Made by a program: the position numbers and the translations under genes. Below the pieces are notes generated by a model that made no database searches, was not told where the DNA came from, and worked only from the letters and a program-made list of their open reading frames with translations. From DATLHO01 sp035539855 (GTDB lineage Bacteria; Bacteroidota; Ignavibacteria; OLB7): 8,458 nucleotides of DNA. This document shows positions 1-5,648 of the stretch, one piece after another. Numbering within the stretch: position 1 is the first letter of the stretch; the number at the start of each line of letters is the position of its first letter. The stretch lies in the NCBI GenBank assembly GCA_035539855.1, contig DATLHO010000185.1:1-8458 (forward strand), in the 5' to 3' direction.

Positions 1-530
1 AGCATCAGCGCGATCGCCTCCTCGTACACCGGGATCGCCTCGACCGAGCGGTGCAGATGCCATTCGACGACGGCGAGGTTGGCGAGCGTCTTGCCGGTCC
101 AGAGGCGCTCGTCGAGCCGCCGGAACACCTCGAGCGCACGCTCATAGCGTGTGCGCGCCGCATCGAGATTTCCCTGAATGAACTCCCGGCTCCCGAGAGC
201 ATACATGCACCGAGCGGCATCGAGCTCGCGGCCGGCGGTAACGAACGTGCGGTAGGCGCTGCGAAGGTGGCGGCCGCCCTCGTCGAGCCGGCCGGCGTGG
301 CACGCCGAAGTGCCCATCGCGCGGGCGGCATCCGCCGCGCGCAGAGGGTCGCCGAGCGAGCGTGCGATGGCGTGCGCCTCGCGGGCGACCTCGAGCGCCT
401 GGCTGTGGAGGGACGTGTCGTCGAGCCGGGACCAGAGCCTCTCGAGCAGCGCGAGCCTCTCATCGGGATCATCGGAGGACGCAAGCTGCGCGCGCAGCTC
501 GTCGATCGAGTCGGGGATGGAGCGGTGCAT
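1..530 (-). CDS. TPR-repeat protein, N-terminal part (runs off left edge)
   Basis: This reading frame is open from an ATG at 530-528 to the window edge, giving about 176 residues with no stop. It is rich in Ala, Leu, Arg and Glu and consists of helical repeats of roughly 40 residues. Typical TPR spacing is visible at residues 43-80, 83-100 and 118-140, including 'GNLDAARTRYERALEVF', and at 145-176, including 'YEEAIALML'. TPR arrays bind partner proteins. In bacteria such an N-terminal array often precedes a histidine kinase, cyclase or DNA-binding domain, but any such domain would lie outside the window. No signal peptide or membrane segment is seen, so a cytoplasmic protein is likely. The frame stays open upstream of 530 with no ATG, GTG or TTG in the stretch I read back to about 660, and no clear ribosome binding site precedes the ATG, so the start is uncertain. 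The gene diverges from the nitrilase gene. The long plus-strand frame opposite it appears fortuitous. Confidence 0.75.
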   Translation of the reverse strand, partial: MHRSIPDSIDELRAQLASSDDPDERLALLERLWSRLDDTSLHSQALEVAREAHAIARSLGDPLRAADAARAMGTSACHAGRLDEGGRHLRSAYRTFVTAGRELDAARCMYALGSREFIQGNLDAARTRYERALEVFRRLDERLWTGKTLANLAVVEWHLHRSVEAIPVYEEAIALM

Positions 531-614
531 GTGGATGCGATCCGAGTCGTGGAGGATGCGTTCGGACGGGACTCGAAGATAGCACCGGAGGGCACGACCC
601 GTCGAATCCTGAAA

Positions 615-663
615 CGCAGAGCGGGCGCAACACGCGGAGCGGGCGCAACACGCAGAGCGGGCG
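615..663. repeat. 18-bp tandem repeat, about 2.7 copies
   Basis: Two full units (615-632 and 633-650) and a 13-base partial unit (651-663) follow the pattern CGCRGAGCGGGCGCAACA, with only one A/G difference between units. The last AGCGGGCG (656-663) can also pair with CGCCCGCT at 690-697. The array lies in the spacer between the divergent TPR and nitrilase genes. It could be a slippage-prone microsatellite-like tract or a set of regulator sites; nothing seen here decides between them. Confidence 0.8.
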
Positions 664-800
664 AGCGCTCCCGGATCACCGAGACTGTCCGCCCGCTGTG
701 TATGCCGCCTGCCGCCTGCGCCCCGATTGATTCTTCGACATACCTTACGAAGGCTGAACCACGAAGGTCGTCAACACTGAACCGAGCGAGATATCTGCCG

Positions 801-1817
801 ATGCGTTCCGACCAAGCAGCTCCCTTCACCGTCGCGGCGGTGCAGGCCGCGCCGGTCTTTCTCGATCGCGCCGCGACCGTCGACAAGGCGTGCAGGCTCA
901 TCGCCGACGCCGCGCGTCAGGGCGCCCGCCTCGCGGTCTTCCCCGAAGGCTTCATCCCCGCCTATCCTCTCTGGACCTGGTTCATTCCGCCGTACAAGAC
1001 GATGGAGCTGCGCGAGCTCCATGCGGATCTTCTCGACAATGCGATCGAGGTCGATGGCGATGAGGTGCGGATGCTGAGGAGCGCTGCGGCCGACGCGGGG
1101 ATCAACGTCGTGATCGGTGTCAACGAGCGAAACGTCGAGGCGAGCGGCACGACGCTCTACAACGCGATGCTCGTCATCGGCGCCGACGGACACCTCCACA
1201 CCTGCCACCGCAAGCTCGTGCCGACGGTGGCCGAGCGGATCGTTCACGGGCAGGGTGACGGAAGCACGCTCGCAGTGCACGAGCTCGACATCGGTCGACT
1301 CGGAGGATTGATCTGCTGGGAGAACTACATGCCGCTCGCGCGCTACGCGATGTACGCGTGGGGAGCGCAGATCTACGTCGCGCCCACGTGGGATCGCGGC
1401 GAGCCATGGACCTCGACCCTGCGGCATATCGCGAAGGAGGGTCGAGTGTATGTGATCGGGTGCTGCATGCCGCTACGCCGCGACGACATTCCCGATCGCT
1501 ACTTGTTCAAGGCCTACCTCCCCGACGCCGAGTGGATAAATCCGGGCGAGAGCACGATCATTGATCCCGACGGCAAATTCATCGTCGAGCCGGTCCGCGA
1601 GCGCGAAGAGATTCTCCTCGCCGAGATCGATCCCCGCAAACTCGCGGGCTCCCGATTCCAGCTCGACGTCGCCGGCCACTATGCGCGTCCCGACATCTTC
1701 GAGCTGACCGTCCGTCGGATGCCGCGCCCGCTCGTTCGCACGATAGATGAGCGCGCTGCGGATGCGACCGCACCACTGGACGGCGCGGACGAGGCTCGTG
1801 GTTACGATGCGCTATGA
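801..1817 (+). CDS. Nitrilase (carbon-nitrogen hydrolase family)
   Basis: The 338-residue product matches the usual nitrilase length (about 310-350). Nitrilases hydrolyse organic nitriles to carboxylic acids and ammonia in the cytoplasm through a thioester on the active-site cysteine. The catalytic set is visible: Glu49 in 'AVFPEGF', Lys138 in 'HRKLVPT', the conserved Glu145 in 'VAER', and Cys172 in 'GGLICWENYMPLAR'. 'IYVAPTWD' follows at 191-198. 'CWENYMPLAR' points to a true nitrilase branch rather than an amidase or carbamoylase; the substrate (aliphatic, aryl or arylacetonitrile) cannot be read from the sequence. A His (149) occupies the place where I recall many relatives having Trp, before 'GQGDGS'. 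The start at 801 is chosen because the family fold begins just after it at 'FTVAAVQAAPV'; the frame is open far upstream, but that part is antisense to the TPR gene. The ribosome binding site is weak. The last residues are encoded by DNA that reads as a higB remnant in another frame, so the native C-terminus may have been replaced. Confidence 0.93.
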   Translation: MRSDQAAPFTVAAVQAAPVFLDRAATVDKACRLIADAARQGARLAVFPEGFIPAYPLWTWFIPPYKTMELRELHADLLDNAIEVDGDEVRMLRSAAADAGINVVIGVNERNVEASGTTLYNAMLVIGADGHLHTCHRKLVPTVAERIVHGQGDGSTLAVHELDIGRLGGLICWENYMPLARYAMYAWGAQIYVAPTWDRGEPWTSTLRHIAKEGRVYVIGCCMPLRRDDIPDRYLFKAYLPDAEWINPGESTIIDPDGKFIVEPVREREEILLAEIDPRKLAGSRFQLDVAGHYARPDIFELTVRRMPRPLVRTIDERAADATAPLDGADEARGYDAL

Positions 1818-1899
1818 CATGGGCAAAGCGTTCATCGTTCACGTGCTCACGCACAAGCAGTACGACGAACATATCGCGAACCGAACGCTCTGCCCGTAG
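1747..1899 (+). pseudogene. HigB-type toxin remnant (C-terminal part only)
   Basis: In the frame +1 to the nitrilase gene, a short open stretch ends at a TAG at 1897-1899. From about 1792 onward it reads 'RLVVTMRYDM' followed by 'GKAFIVHVLTHKQYD', which matches the C-terminal third of HigB-type mRNA interferases (known pattern: RLV-, hydrophobic strand, G-x-x-[FY]-I-R-x-V-x-T-H-x-E-Y-D). HigB proteins are about 95-105 residues, so roughly the first 60 are missing; the codons from 1747 to about 1790 belong to nitrilase-gene sequence and show no HigB similarity. The Arg usually found after Ile in the last strand is Val here. An intact higA-type gene follows 21 bases later, the normal toxin-then-antitoxin order. 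I infer a deletion or recombination that removed the toxin's 5' end and joined the rest to the nitrilase gene. A functional toxin is very unlikely. Confidence 0.72.
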
Positions 1900-1920
1900 C
1901 GCGTGACCGTATGAAATTGA

Positions 1921-2322
1921 ATGGAGAGAGATACAAGAATAACCGCAGTCCTGGACTTCAAGAAGCCGCACCTTCTGCGAGATGAGAAAGAGTACGACGC
2001 AGCCGTGCGCGAGATCGATGTGCTCCTCGGCGCGAATCCGCGAGCAGGGAGCGAGGAGGTGGAACGGCTCGAGTTCCTCGCGCTCCTCGTGAGCGATTAC
2101 GAATCGCGCACGCTCGATATGGGCGAGGACCTCTCGGCACCGCAGGACGTCGTGGACTTCATGCTGGAGCAGAAAGGATTCACGCGGGGAGACCTTGCCG
2201 AGTGGCTCGGCGGGCGCAGCCGGGTGTCGGACTTCCTTTCTCGGAAGCGGGAGCTGTCGAGGCGGCAGATTCTCGTGCTGCGGGAGCGGTTGGGGATACC
2301 GGCGGATCTCTTGATTGGGTAG
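1921..2322 (+). CDS. higA: HigA-type antitoxin / HTH regulator
   Basis: The 133-residue product has the layout of HigA-family antitoxins. An N-terminal acidic helical region (about residues 20-65, with 'EKEYDAAVREIDVLL' and 'EEVERLEFLALLVSDYE') is followed by a Cro/C1-type helix-turn-helix at about 77-130. 'VVDFMLEQKGFTRGDLAEWL' carries the first helices, 'GGRSRVSDFLSRKRELS' the recognition part, and 'LRERLGIPADLL' the closing helix. HigA proteins bind and neutralise the HigB ribosome-dependent mRNase and repress their own operon. Only a C-terminal remnant of higB lies upstream, so this is probably a solitary antitoxin now acting, if at all, as a DNA-binding regulator. The frame begins right after a TGA at 1918-1920, so 1921 is the farthest upstream ATG; no good ribosome binding site precedes it, consistent with former translational coupling to higB. 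Confidence 0.85.
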   Translation: MERDTRITAVLDFKKPHLLRDEKEYDAAVREIDVLLGANPRAGSEEVERLEFLALLVSDYESRTLDMGEDLSAPQDVVDFMLEQKGFTRGDLAEWLGGRSRVSDFLSRKRELSRRQILVLRERLGIPADLLIG

Positions 2323-2459
2323 CTGAACTCGAGAGTATGACTACGTGAGCTCCGAGCCGCACACGAATGGTCGAGGTGTACCAAGGACAACGGGCGAGCG
2401 CAGTAACTGACCCCCTACTCCTGGGTAGTTCGTAAGAACCAAGCGAGAGACCCGACTCT
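2323..2459. other. Intergenic spacer, no gene seen
   Basis: The 137 bases between the antitoxin and the secreted-protein gene contain no convincing coding frame, strong promoter or terminator hairpin. A purine-rich GAGAGA at 2445-2450, nine bases before the next ATG, is a possible weak ribosome binding site. Confidence 0.5.
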
Positions 2460-3461
2460 ATGAAACCGTGCCTGAGTGCCGTCGCCCTCGTTTCCTGCAT
2501 CGTCGCAGTGCTGTTCTCCCCGACCTACTTGCTCGCGTGCTCGTGCGGCGGAGTCGGTCCACCCTGCCAGCAAAACGACTTCCCAATTGTCTTCACGGGA
2601 CGAGTGATCGGGCAGCTTCACGACACGCTTGGTGGCTGGGCTACGAACGGGAGCATCTTCAGGGTGGCACATGCCTACCGGGGCTTGGGTGCGGACACCA
2701 TTACCATTTGGAGTGGGGGACCGTGCGCCCCATACTTCACGCCGGGTGATGACTACCTCGTCTATGCGGGACCCATTGACACGACCCCCGCTGCCAAGAT
2801 CGGGACACATCTCTGCACGAGGACAGAGAGATTGGATCGAGCTGGTGAAGACATTGCTTATCTCAACGAGATCGCTGCAACCACTAATAGCTCGCACATT
2901 CACGGGACAGTGCGGCGGCTGGACAAATGGGGACGTTTGGTAGCGGGGAGTCGCGTCTACGCCGAATCTGAATCGGGACGATGGTCAGCGGTGACCGATC
3001 AGGAAGGGAACTATGATCTCGGCGGACTACCTGATGGCATATACCGTGTGATCTCCGAAGTCCCGAACGGCTATGTCACTTTCGATGGAGTCGATACGGT
3101 TGTCCTGAAAGGGCATGGCTGTGCGGCAGTGAACATCGACTGGTACCGCCACGTCGAGCACGACGGTGATGAGCTTCCTGAGTTGAGCGAAATCGTGATC
3201 GAGGGTGCTTTGCGCGATCGAGCTGGGCAGCCTGTTCAAGGTGCCCTCGTCGACTTCATCGGTTCCTTCTTGGACGAGCCGACTATCTACACGATTGAAG
3301 CTGACCGCGACGGATCGTTCACTCTGCGATGGTATCAGGACCTGCCGGTGAGCCTCCGTGGTGCCCGAACGCTGCCAAACGGTGACCGTGTTGTGGGCGA
3401 ATGGAGGAAGATCGACCCCAGCTACAAGAAACGCGTCCGCGTCGATCTTGCACTGCCGTAG
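2460..3461 (+). CDS. Secreted TIMP/NTR-like protein with carboxypeptidase-regulatory-like domains
   Basis: The 333-residue product opens with a signal peptide: Lys2, a hydrophobic stretch over residues 5-25, then 'YLLACSCGG'. Cleavage before Cys27 would give a mature protein beginning C-S-C, as in TIMP/NTR-type domains. 'LLAC' also loosely resembles a lipobox, so a lipoprotein is the alternative. Residues 27-137 follow the bacterial NTR-like pattern: 'VFTGRVIG', then 'FRVAHAYRGL', 'GGPCAPYFTPGDDYLVYAG' and 'GTHLCTRTERLDRA', with cysteines 27, 29, 36, 89 and 119 available for disulfides. Residues 147-228 and 246-330 look like two carboxypeptidase-regulatory-like beta sandwiches: 'IHGTVRRLDKWGRLVAGSRV', 'TDQEGNYDLGGLPDGIYRV' and 'LRDRAGQPVQGALV'. 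It is probably exported to the envelope or outside; protease inhibition is not established for bacterial members. Codon and base use look less GC-rich than in neighbouring genes, suggesting transfer. Confidence 0.72.
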   Translation: MKPCLSAVALVSCIVAVLFSPTYLLACSCGGVGPPCQQNDFPIVFTGRVIGQLHDTLGGWATNGSIFRVAHAYRGLGADTITIWSGGPCAPYFTPGDDYLVYAGPIDTTPAAKIGTHLCTRTERLDRAGEDIAYLNEIAATTNSSHIHGTVRRLDKWGRLVAGSRVYAESESGRWSAVTDQEGNYDLGGLPDGIYRVISEVPNGYVTFDGVDTVVLKGHGCAAVNIDWYRHVEHDGDELPELSEIVIEGALRDRAGQPVQGALVDFIGSFLDEPTIYTIEADRDGSFTLRWYQDLPVSLRGARTLPNGDRVVGEWRKIDPSYKKRVRVDLALP

Positions 3462-3530
3462 AGCGTGGGCAACTGTCATGATCCGGCGAGACCAGCATGC
3501 CGTGATCGGTGCGCAAGAGCGGACATAGCA

Positions 3531-3722
3531 CGCGAGCCTCATCGTGTCGGCGTCGGCGATAGGGTCGCCGTACAGGTAGGGCCGGAGGTACTTGTACGAC
3601 CGCTTCCCGTAGCGGTAGTTGTCGATGTAGAGCAACCGCTCGCCGTTCGCCAGCTCCTTCTCGCGGAGCTTCACCAGCCCGGTGTACGTCTTTGCCCGCC
3701 TCTTCCTCTTCCCGCCCGCCAT
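3531..3722 (-). pseudogene. Integrase (tyrosine recombinase) N-terminal remnant
   Basis: Sixty-four codons from an ATG at 3722-3720 encode a basic N-terminus ('MAGGKRKRRAKTYTG'), then 'LVKLREKELANGERLLYIDN' and 'YRYGKRSYKYLRPYL'. This resembles the arm-type DNA-binding region of tyrosine recombinases from Bacteroidota integrative elements, which usually have about 400 residues with an R...H-x-x-R...Y catalytic domain. After 'ADTMRLA' the similarity stops. The frame stays open, but by about 3461 it is simply antisense to the 3' end of the neighbouring secreted-protein gene, with no catalytic motif. A GGAGG ribosome binding site ends five bases before the start codon; an ATG 12 bases upstream (3734-3732) lacks one. 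So the gene start is well preserved while the body has been deleted. The family assignment rests on recalled similarity in a short region. Confidence 0.6.
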
Positions 3723-3762
3723 GACTGCCTCCATGTCCCGTTCTTGTTTCTCGTAAGCTATC

Positions 3763-3781
3763 GGGAACAAACAGGGAACAA
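3763..3781. repeat. Direct repeat GGGAACAA x2, 11 bp apart
   Basis: GGGAACAA occurs at 3763-3770 and again at 3774-3781, one helical turn apart, just upstream of the integrase remnant on its minus strand. The position would suit a recombinase arm site or an operator controlling the integrase; this is inference only. Confidence 0.5.
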
Positions 3782-3799
3782 GAAGTGCTCGAATGACCC

Positions 3800-3866
3800 G
3801 TAAACGACAAGCGGGCAACAGAAGGAAAACCCTCTGAAACCCGCTTGAATGCTTGCTGTTGTTTAC
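3800..3866. repeat. Nested imperfect inverted repeat between integrase remnant and HNH gene
   Basis: GTAAACGACA (3800-3809) faces TGTTGTTTAC (3857-3866), pairing at 9 of 10 positions. Inside it, CAAGCGGG (3808-3815) faces CCCGCTTG (3840-3847) exactly, leaving an asymmetric bulge on the right side. It lies between the head of the integrase remnant and the 3' end of the HNH gene, both on the minus strand. It could therefore end HNH transcription, although no run of T follows on the minus strand, or be an attachment or regulatory site of the lost element. Confidence 0.55.
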
Positions 3867-3882
3867 CAGTCGTTCAGGCAGA

Positions 3883-4410
3883 TTAGTGCATGAACAAAAA
3901 CGGCTCCCACTCGCGCTCGACCGAGCCGACGACGTTCTGGATGAACGTCACGTGGTTCGGGCGGAAGGGTTTGACGCGGAGCTTCATGTTCGCCTCGTCG
4001 GGGGTCCGGTTACCCTTGCGGTTGTTGCAGCGGACGCAGGCGCAGACGAGGTTTTCCCAGGTGTCGGTGCCGTGACGCGACCTCGGGATGATGTGGTCGA
4101 TCGTCAACGGCGTCGTGGCCTTGCTACAGTAGCCGCAGCGGAAGTTGTCGCGGCGCAGGATGTTCTTGCGCGTGAGCTCCACCTTCTTGTACGGCAGGTG
4201 CACGTACAGCGACAGGCGGACGACGCTCGGATACGGGTAGCGGCTTCGGATCGTGTGGATCACGAGGTTCGGTCGCGCGGCAATCATCTCGGCCTTGCCC
4301 AGCCAGAGCAGGACGACCGCCTTCTGCACGCTGCAGACGCTCAGCGGTTCGTAGTTCTGGTTGAGAACCAGAACCTTCTCGCTGAGCGCCGAGTGAGCGG
4401 GCGCGACGAC
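3883..4410 (-). CDS. HNH endonuclease family protein (start codon unclear)
   Basis: Numbering from the GTG at 4329-4327 (148 residues), the HNH core is complete: Cys65-x-x-Cys68 ('FRCGYCSK'), Asp78-His79 ('TIDHIIPRS'), Asn93 ('TWENLV') and Cys98-x-x-Cys101-Asn102 ('CVRCNNRKG'). The two Cys pairs bind a structural zinc, while the His/Asn residues hold the catalytic metal for DNA cleavage. The family's conserved N-terminus, here 'KVLVLNQNYEPLSVCSVQKA', lies upstream of that GTG and begins at about 4377, so translation must start earlier, yet no in-frame ATG, GTG or TTG exists back to a stop near 4507. A GGAGG (4420-4416) is followed, after five bases, by GTC at 4410-4408, where a GTG would be ideal; 4410 is used here as the likely start (175 residues). 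ATA at 4425-4423 is another option. Relatives are widespread stand-alone genes of unknown precise role, possibly in DNA repair or defence. A strong promoter lies just upstream. Confidence 0.85.
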   Translation of the reverse strand, partial: VVAPAHSALSEKVLVLNQNYEPLSVCSVQKAVVLLWLGKAEMIAARPNLVIHTIRSRYPYPSVVRLSLYVHLPYKKVELTRKNILRRDNFRCGYCSKATTPLTIDHIIPRSRHGTDTWENLVCACVRCNNRKGNRTPDEANMKLRVKPFRPNHVTFIQNVVGSVEREWEPFLFMH

Positions 4411-4469
4411 GCTATCCTCCGGTATCGGTGCAAACCTTGCGAATGCGGGCCTCCCAAATGCGTTTAGTG

Positions 4470-4482
4470 CATTGGGCCAATG
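4470..4482. promoter_or_regulatory. Palindrome at the HNH promoter -10 region
   Basis: CATTGG-G-CCAATG, a 13-bp palindrome with 6-bp arms, overlaps the -10 hexamer and the predicted transcription start of the HNH gene. A repressor bound there would block transcription; no candidate regulator can be named. Confidence 0.4.
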
Positions 4483-4507
4483 TATTCCATCCCGCCACGA
4501 ATGTCAA
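4479..4507 (-). promoter_or_regulatory. Sigma70-type promoter for the HNH gene
   Basis: On the minus strand a perfect TTGACA (4507-4502) is followed by a 17-base spacer and TACATT (4484-4479), close to the consensus -35/-10 arrangement. Transcription would start near 4472, giving a leader of about 60 bases before the GGAGG-preceded GTC at 4410. The promoter lies just after the transaldolase stop, so the HNH gene can be transcribed independently. Confidence 0.72.
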
Positions 4508-4544
4508 CGCACCCACCCCACGCGCCCCCCTCGCCTCTCCACTC

Positions 4545-5648
4545 CTACTCCGCCAGCGCACTCCTCTTCTCATCCAACTTCTCAAACAGCGAGTCAAACG
4601 ACTTCTCGAACTTCTCGACCCCCTCCTCGATCAGCTTCGCCATCACCGCCTCCATGTCCACGCCGACCTTCGCGAGCTGCTCGAGCGTGCGCGGCGCCTC
4701 CTCGACGCCGTCGTCGACGGTGCGTTTGACTGACGTCAGCGTCGACTGGATCGCCTCGAGCGTCTCCGGCGGAACGGTGTTGACCGTGTTCGGACCGATC
4801 AGCGTGTCGACATACAGCAGCGGACTGTACTCGGGATTCTTCGTCGACGTGCTCGCCCACAACGGCCGCTGGATGTTCGCACCCTCGGCGGCCAGTCGCT
4901 GCCAGCGCGCGCCGGCGAAGATCTTCTCGAACTCCGCGTAGACGAGCTTCGTGTTCGCGAGCGCCGCGCGGCCGCGCAGCGCGAGCGCCTCGGGCGTGCC
5001 GATGGCCTCGAGCTTCGCGTCGACCATCGAGTCGATGCGGCTGACGAAGACGCTCGCGACCGAGTGGATCGAGCGGATCGTCATGCCCCTGGCCAGCCTA
5101 TCCTCGAGTCCGGCGATGTACGCCTCGGCGACGTTGCGGTACTGCTCGAGCGAGAACATCAGCGTGATGTTTATGTTCAGTCCGTCGGCGATGCAGCGGC
5201 GAATCGCCGGCATGCCCTCGGGCGTCGCGGGGATCTTGATCATAAGGTTCGGTCGATCGATCCGCGCCCAGAGCTGCAGCGCCTCGGCGATCGTCGCCTC
5301 GGTGTGCGCGGCGAGGCGCGGGTTGACCTCGATCGAGATGAACCCGTCGGCGCCGTTGGAGCCGTCGAAGACCGGCCGCATCACGTCGCAGGCGTTGCGC
5401 ACGTCGGTGACGAAGAGCTCCGTCGCGATCTCGTCGGTCGTGCGACCGGCGCGACCGAGGTCGCTGATCTGCTCGTCGTAGGCGTTCCCCTTCGCGATCG
5501 CCTTCTCGAAGATCGTCGGGTTCGAGGTCATTCCCCGGACCCCCTTGTCGACGAGCGCCTTCATCTCGCCGGATTTGATGAAGTCGCGGCTGATGAAGTC
5601 GTACCAGATCGACTGCCCCTCTTCCTGGAGCGCTGCGAGCGGATTCAT
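4545..5648 (-). CDS. tal: Transaldolase
   Basis: The 367-residue product is a full-length transaldolase, the cytoplasmic pentose phosphate enzyme that moves a three-carbon dihydroxyacetone unit from sedoheptulose 7-phosphate to glyceraldehyde 3-phosphate, giving erythrose 4-phosphate and fructose 6-phosphate. Lys138 in 'NLMIKIPAT' is the Schiff-base lysine. Other family motifs are 'GVRGMTSNPTIFEKAI' (36-51), 'GLNINITLMFSLEQY' (156-170), 'SVASVFVSRIDSMVD' (196-210) and 'PLWASTSTKNPEY' (262-274). The length and 'LWASTSTK' fit the longer bacterial Tal class of about 360-375 residues, not the 220-residue fructose-6-phosphate-aldolase-like class. Two ATGs, at 5654 and 5648, are possible; GGGA five bases before the second favours 5648. 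The open frame extends further upstream, but that part has no family similarity and lies in the divergent promoter region. No terminator hairpin was seen after the stop. Confidence 0.96.
   Translation of the reverse strand: MNPLAALQEEGQSIWYDFISRDFIKSGEMKALVDKGVRGMTSNPTIFEKAIAKGNAYDEQISDLGRAGRTTDEIATELFVTDVRNACDVMRPVFDGSNGADGFISIEVNPRLAAHTEATIAEALQLWARIDRPNLMIKIPATPEGMPAIRRCIADGLNINITLMFSLEQYRNVAEAYIAGLEDRLARGMTIRSIHSVASVFVSRIDSMVDAKLEAIGTPEALALRGRAALANTKLVYAEFEKIFAGARWQRLAAEGANIQRPLWASTSTKNPEYSPLLYVDTLIGPNTVNTVPPETLEAIQSTLTSVKRTVDDGVEEAPRTLEQLAKVGVDMEAVMAKLIEEGVEKFEKSFDSLFEKLDEKRSALAE

Noticed and set aside
656..697. Terminator hairpin from AGCGGGCG/CGCCCGCT arms
   Set aside because: The arms are 26 bases apart, no T run follows, and both flanking genes point away from it, so no transcript is expected to end there.
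51..800. Long in-frame extension upstream of the nitrilase start (250 codons)
   Set aside because: It lies antisense to the TPR gene and across a tandem repeat, has no family similarity, and the nitrilase fold begins just after 801.
5..901. 298-codon minus-strand open frame
   Set aside because: Its product is Ser/Arg/Pro-rich and shares the strand with the TPR frame but in another phase; the TPR phase gives a coherent helical repeat protein.
3027..3818. A single 263-residue integrase-like gene on the minus strand
   Set aside because: Only residues encoded by 3531-3722 resemble an integrase; downstream codons run antisense through the 3' end of the secreted-protein gene and lack the catalytic residues.
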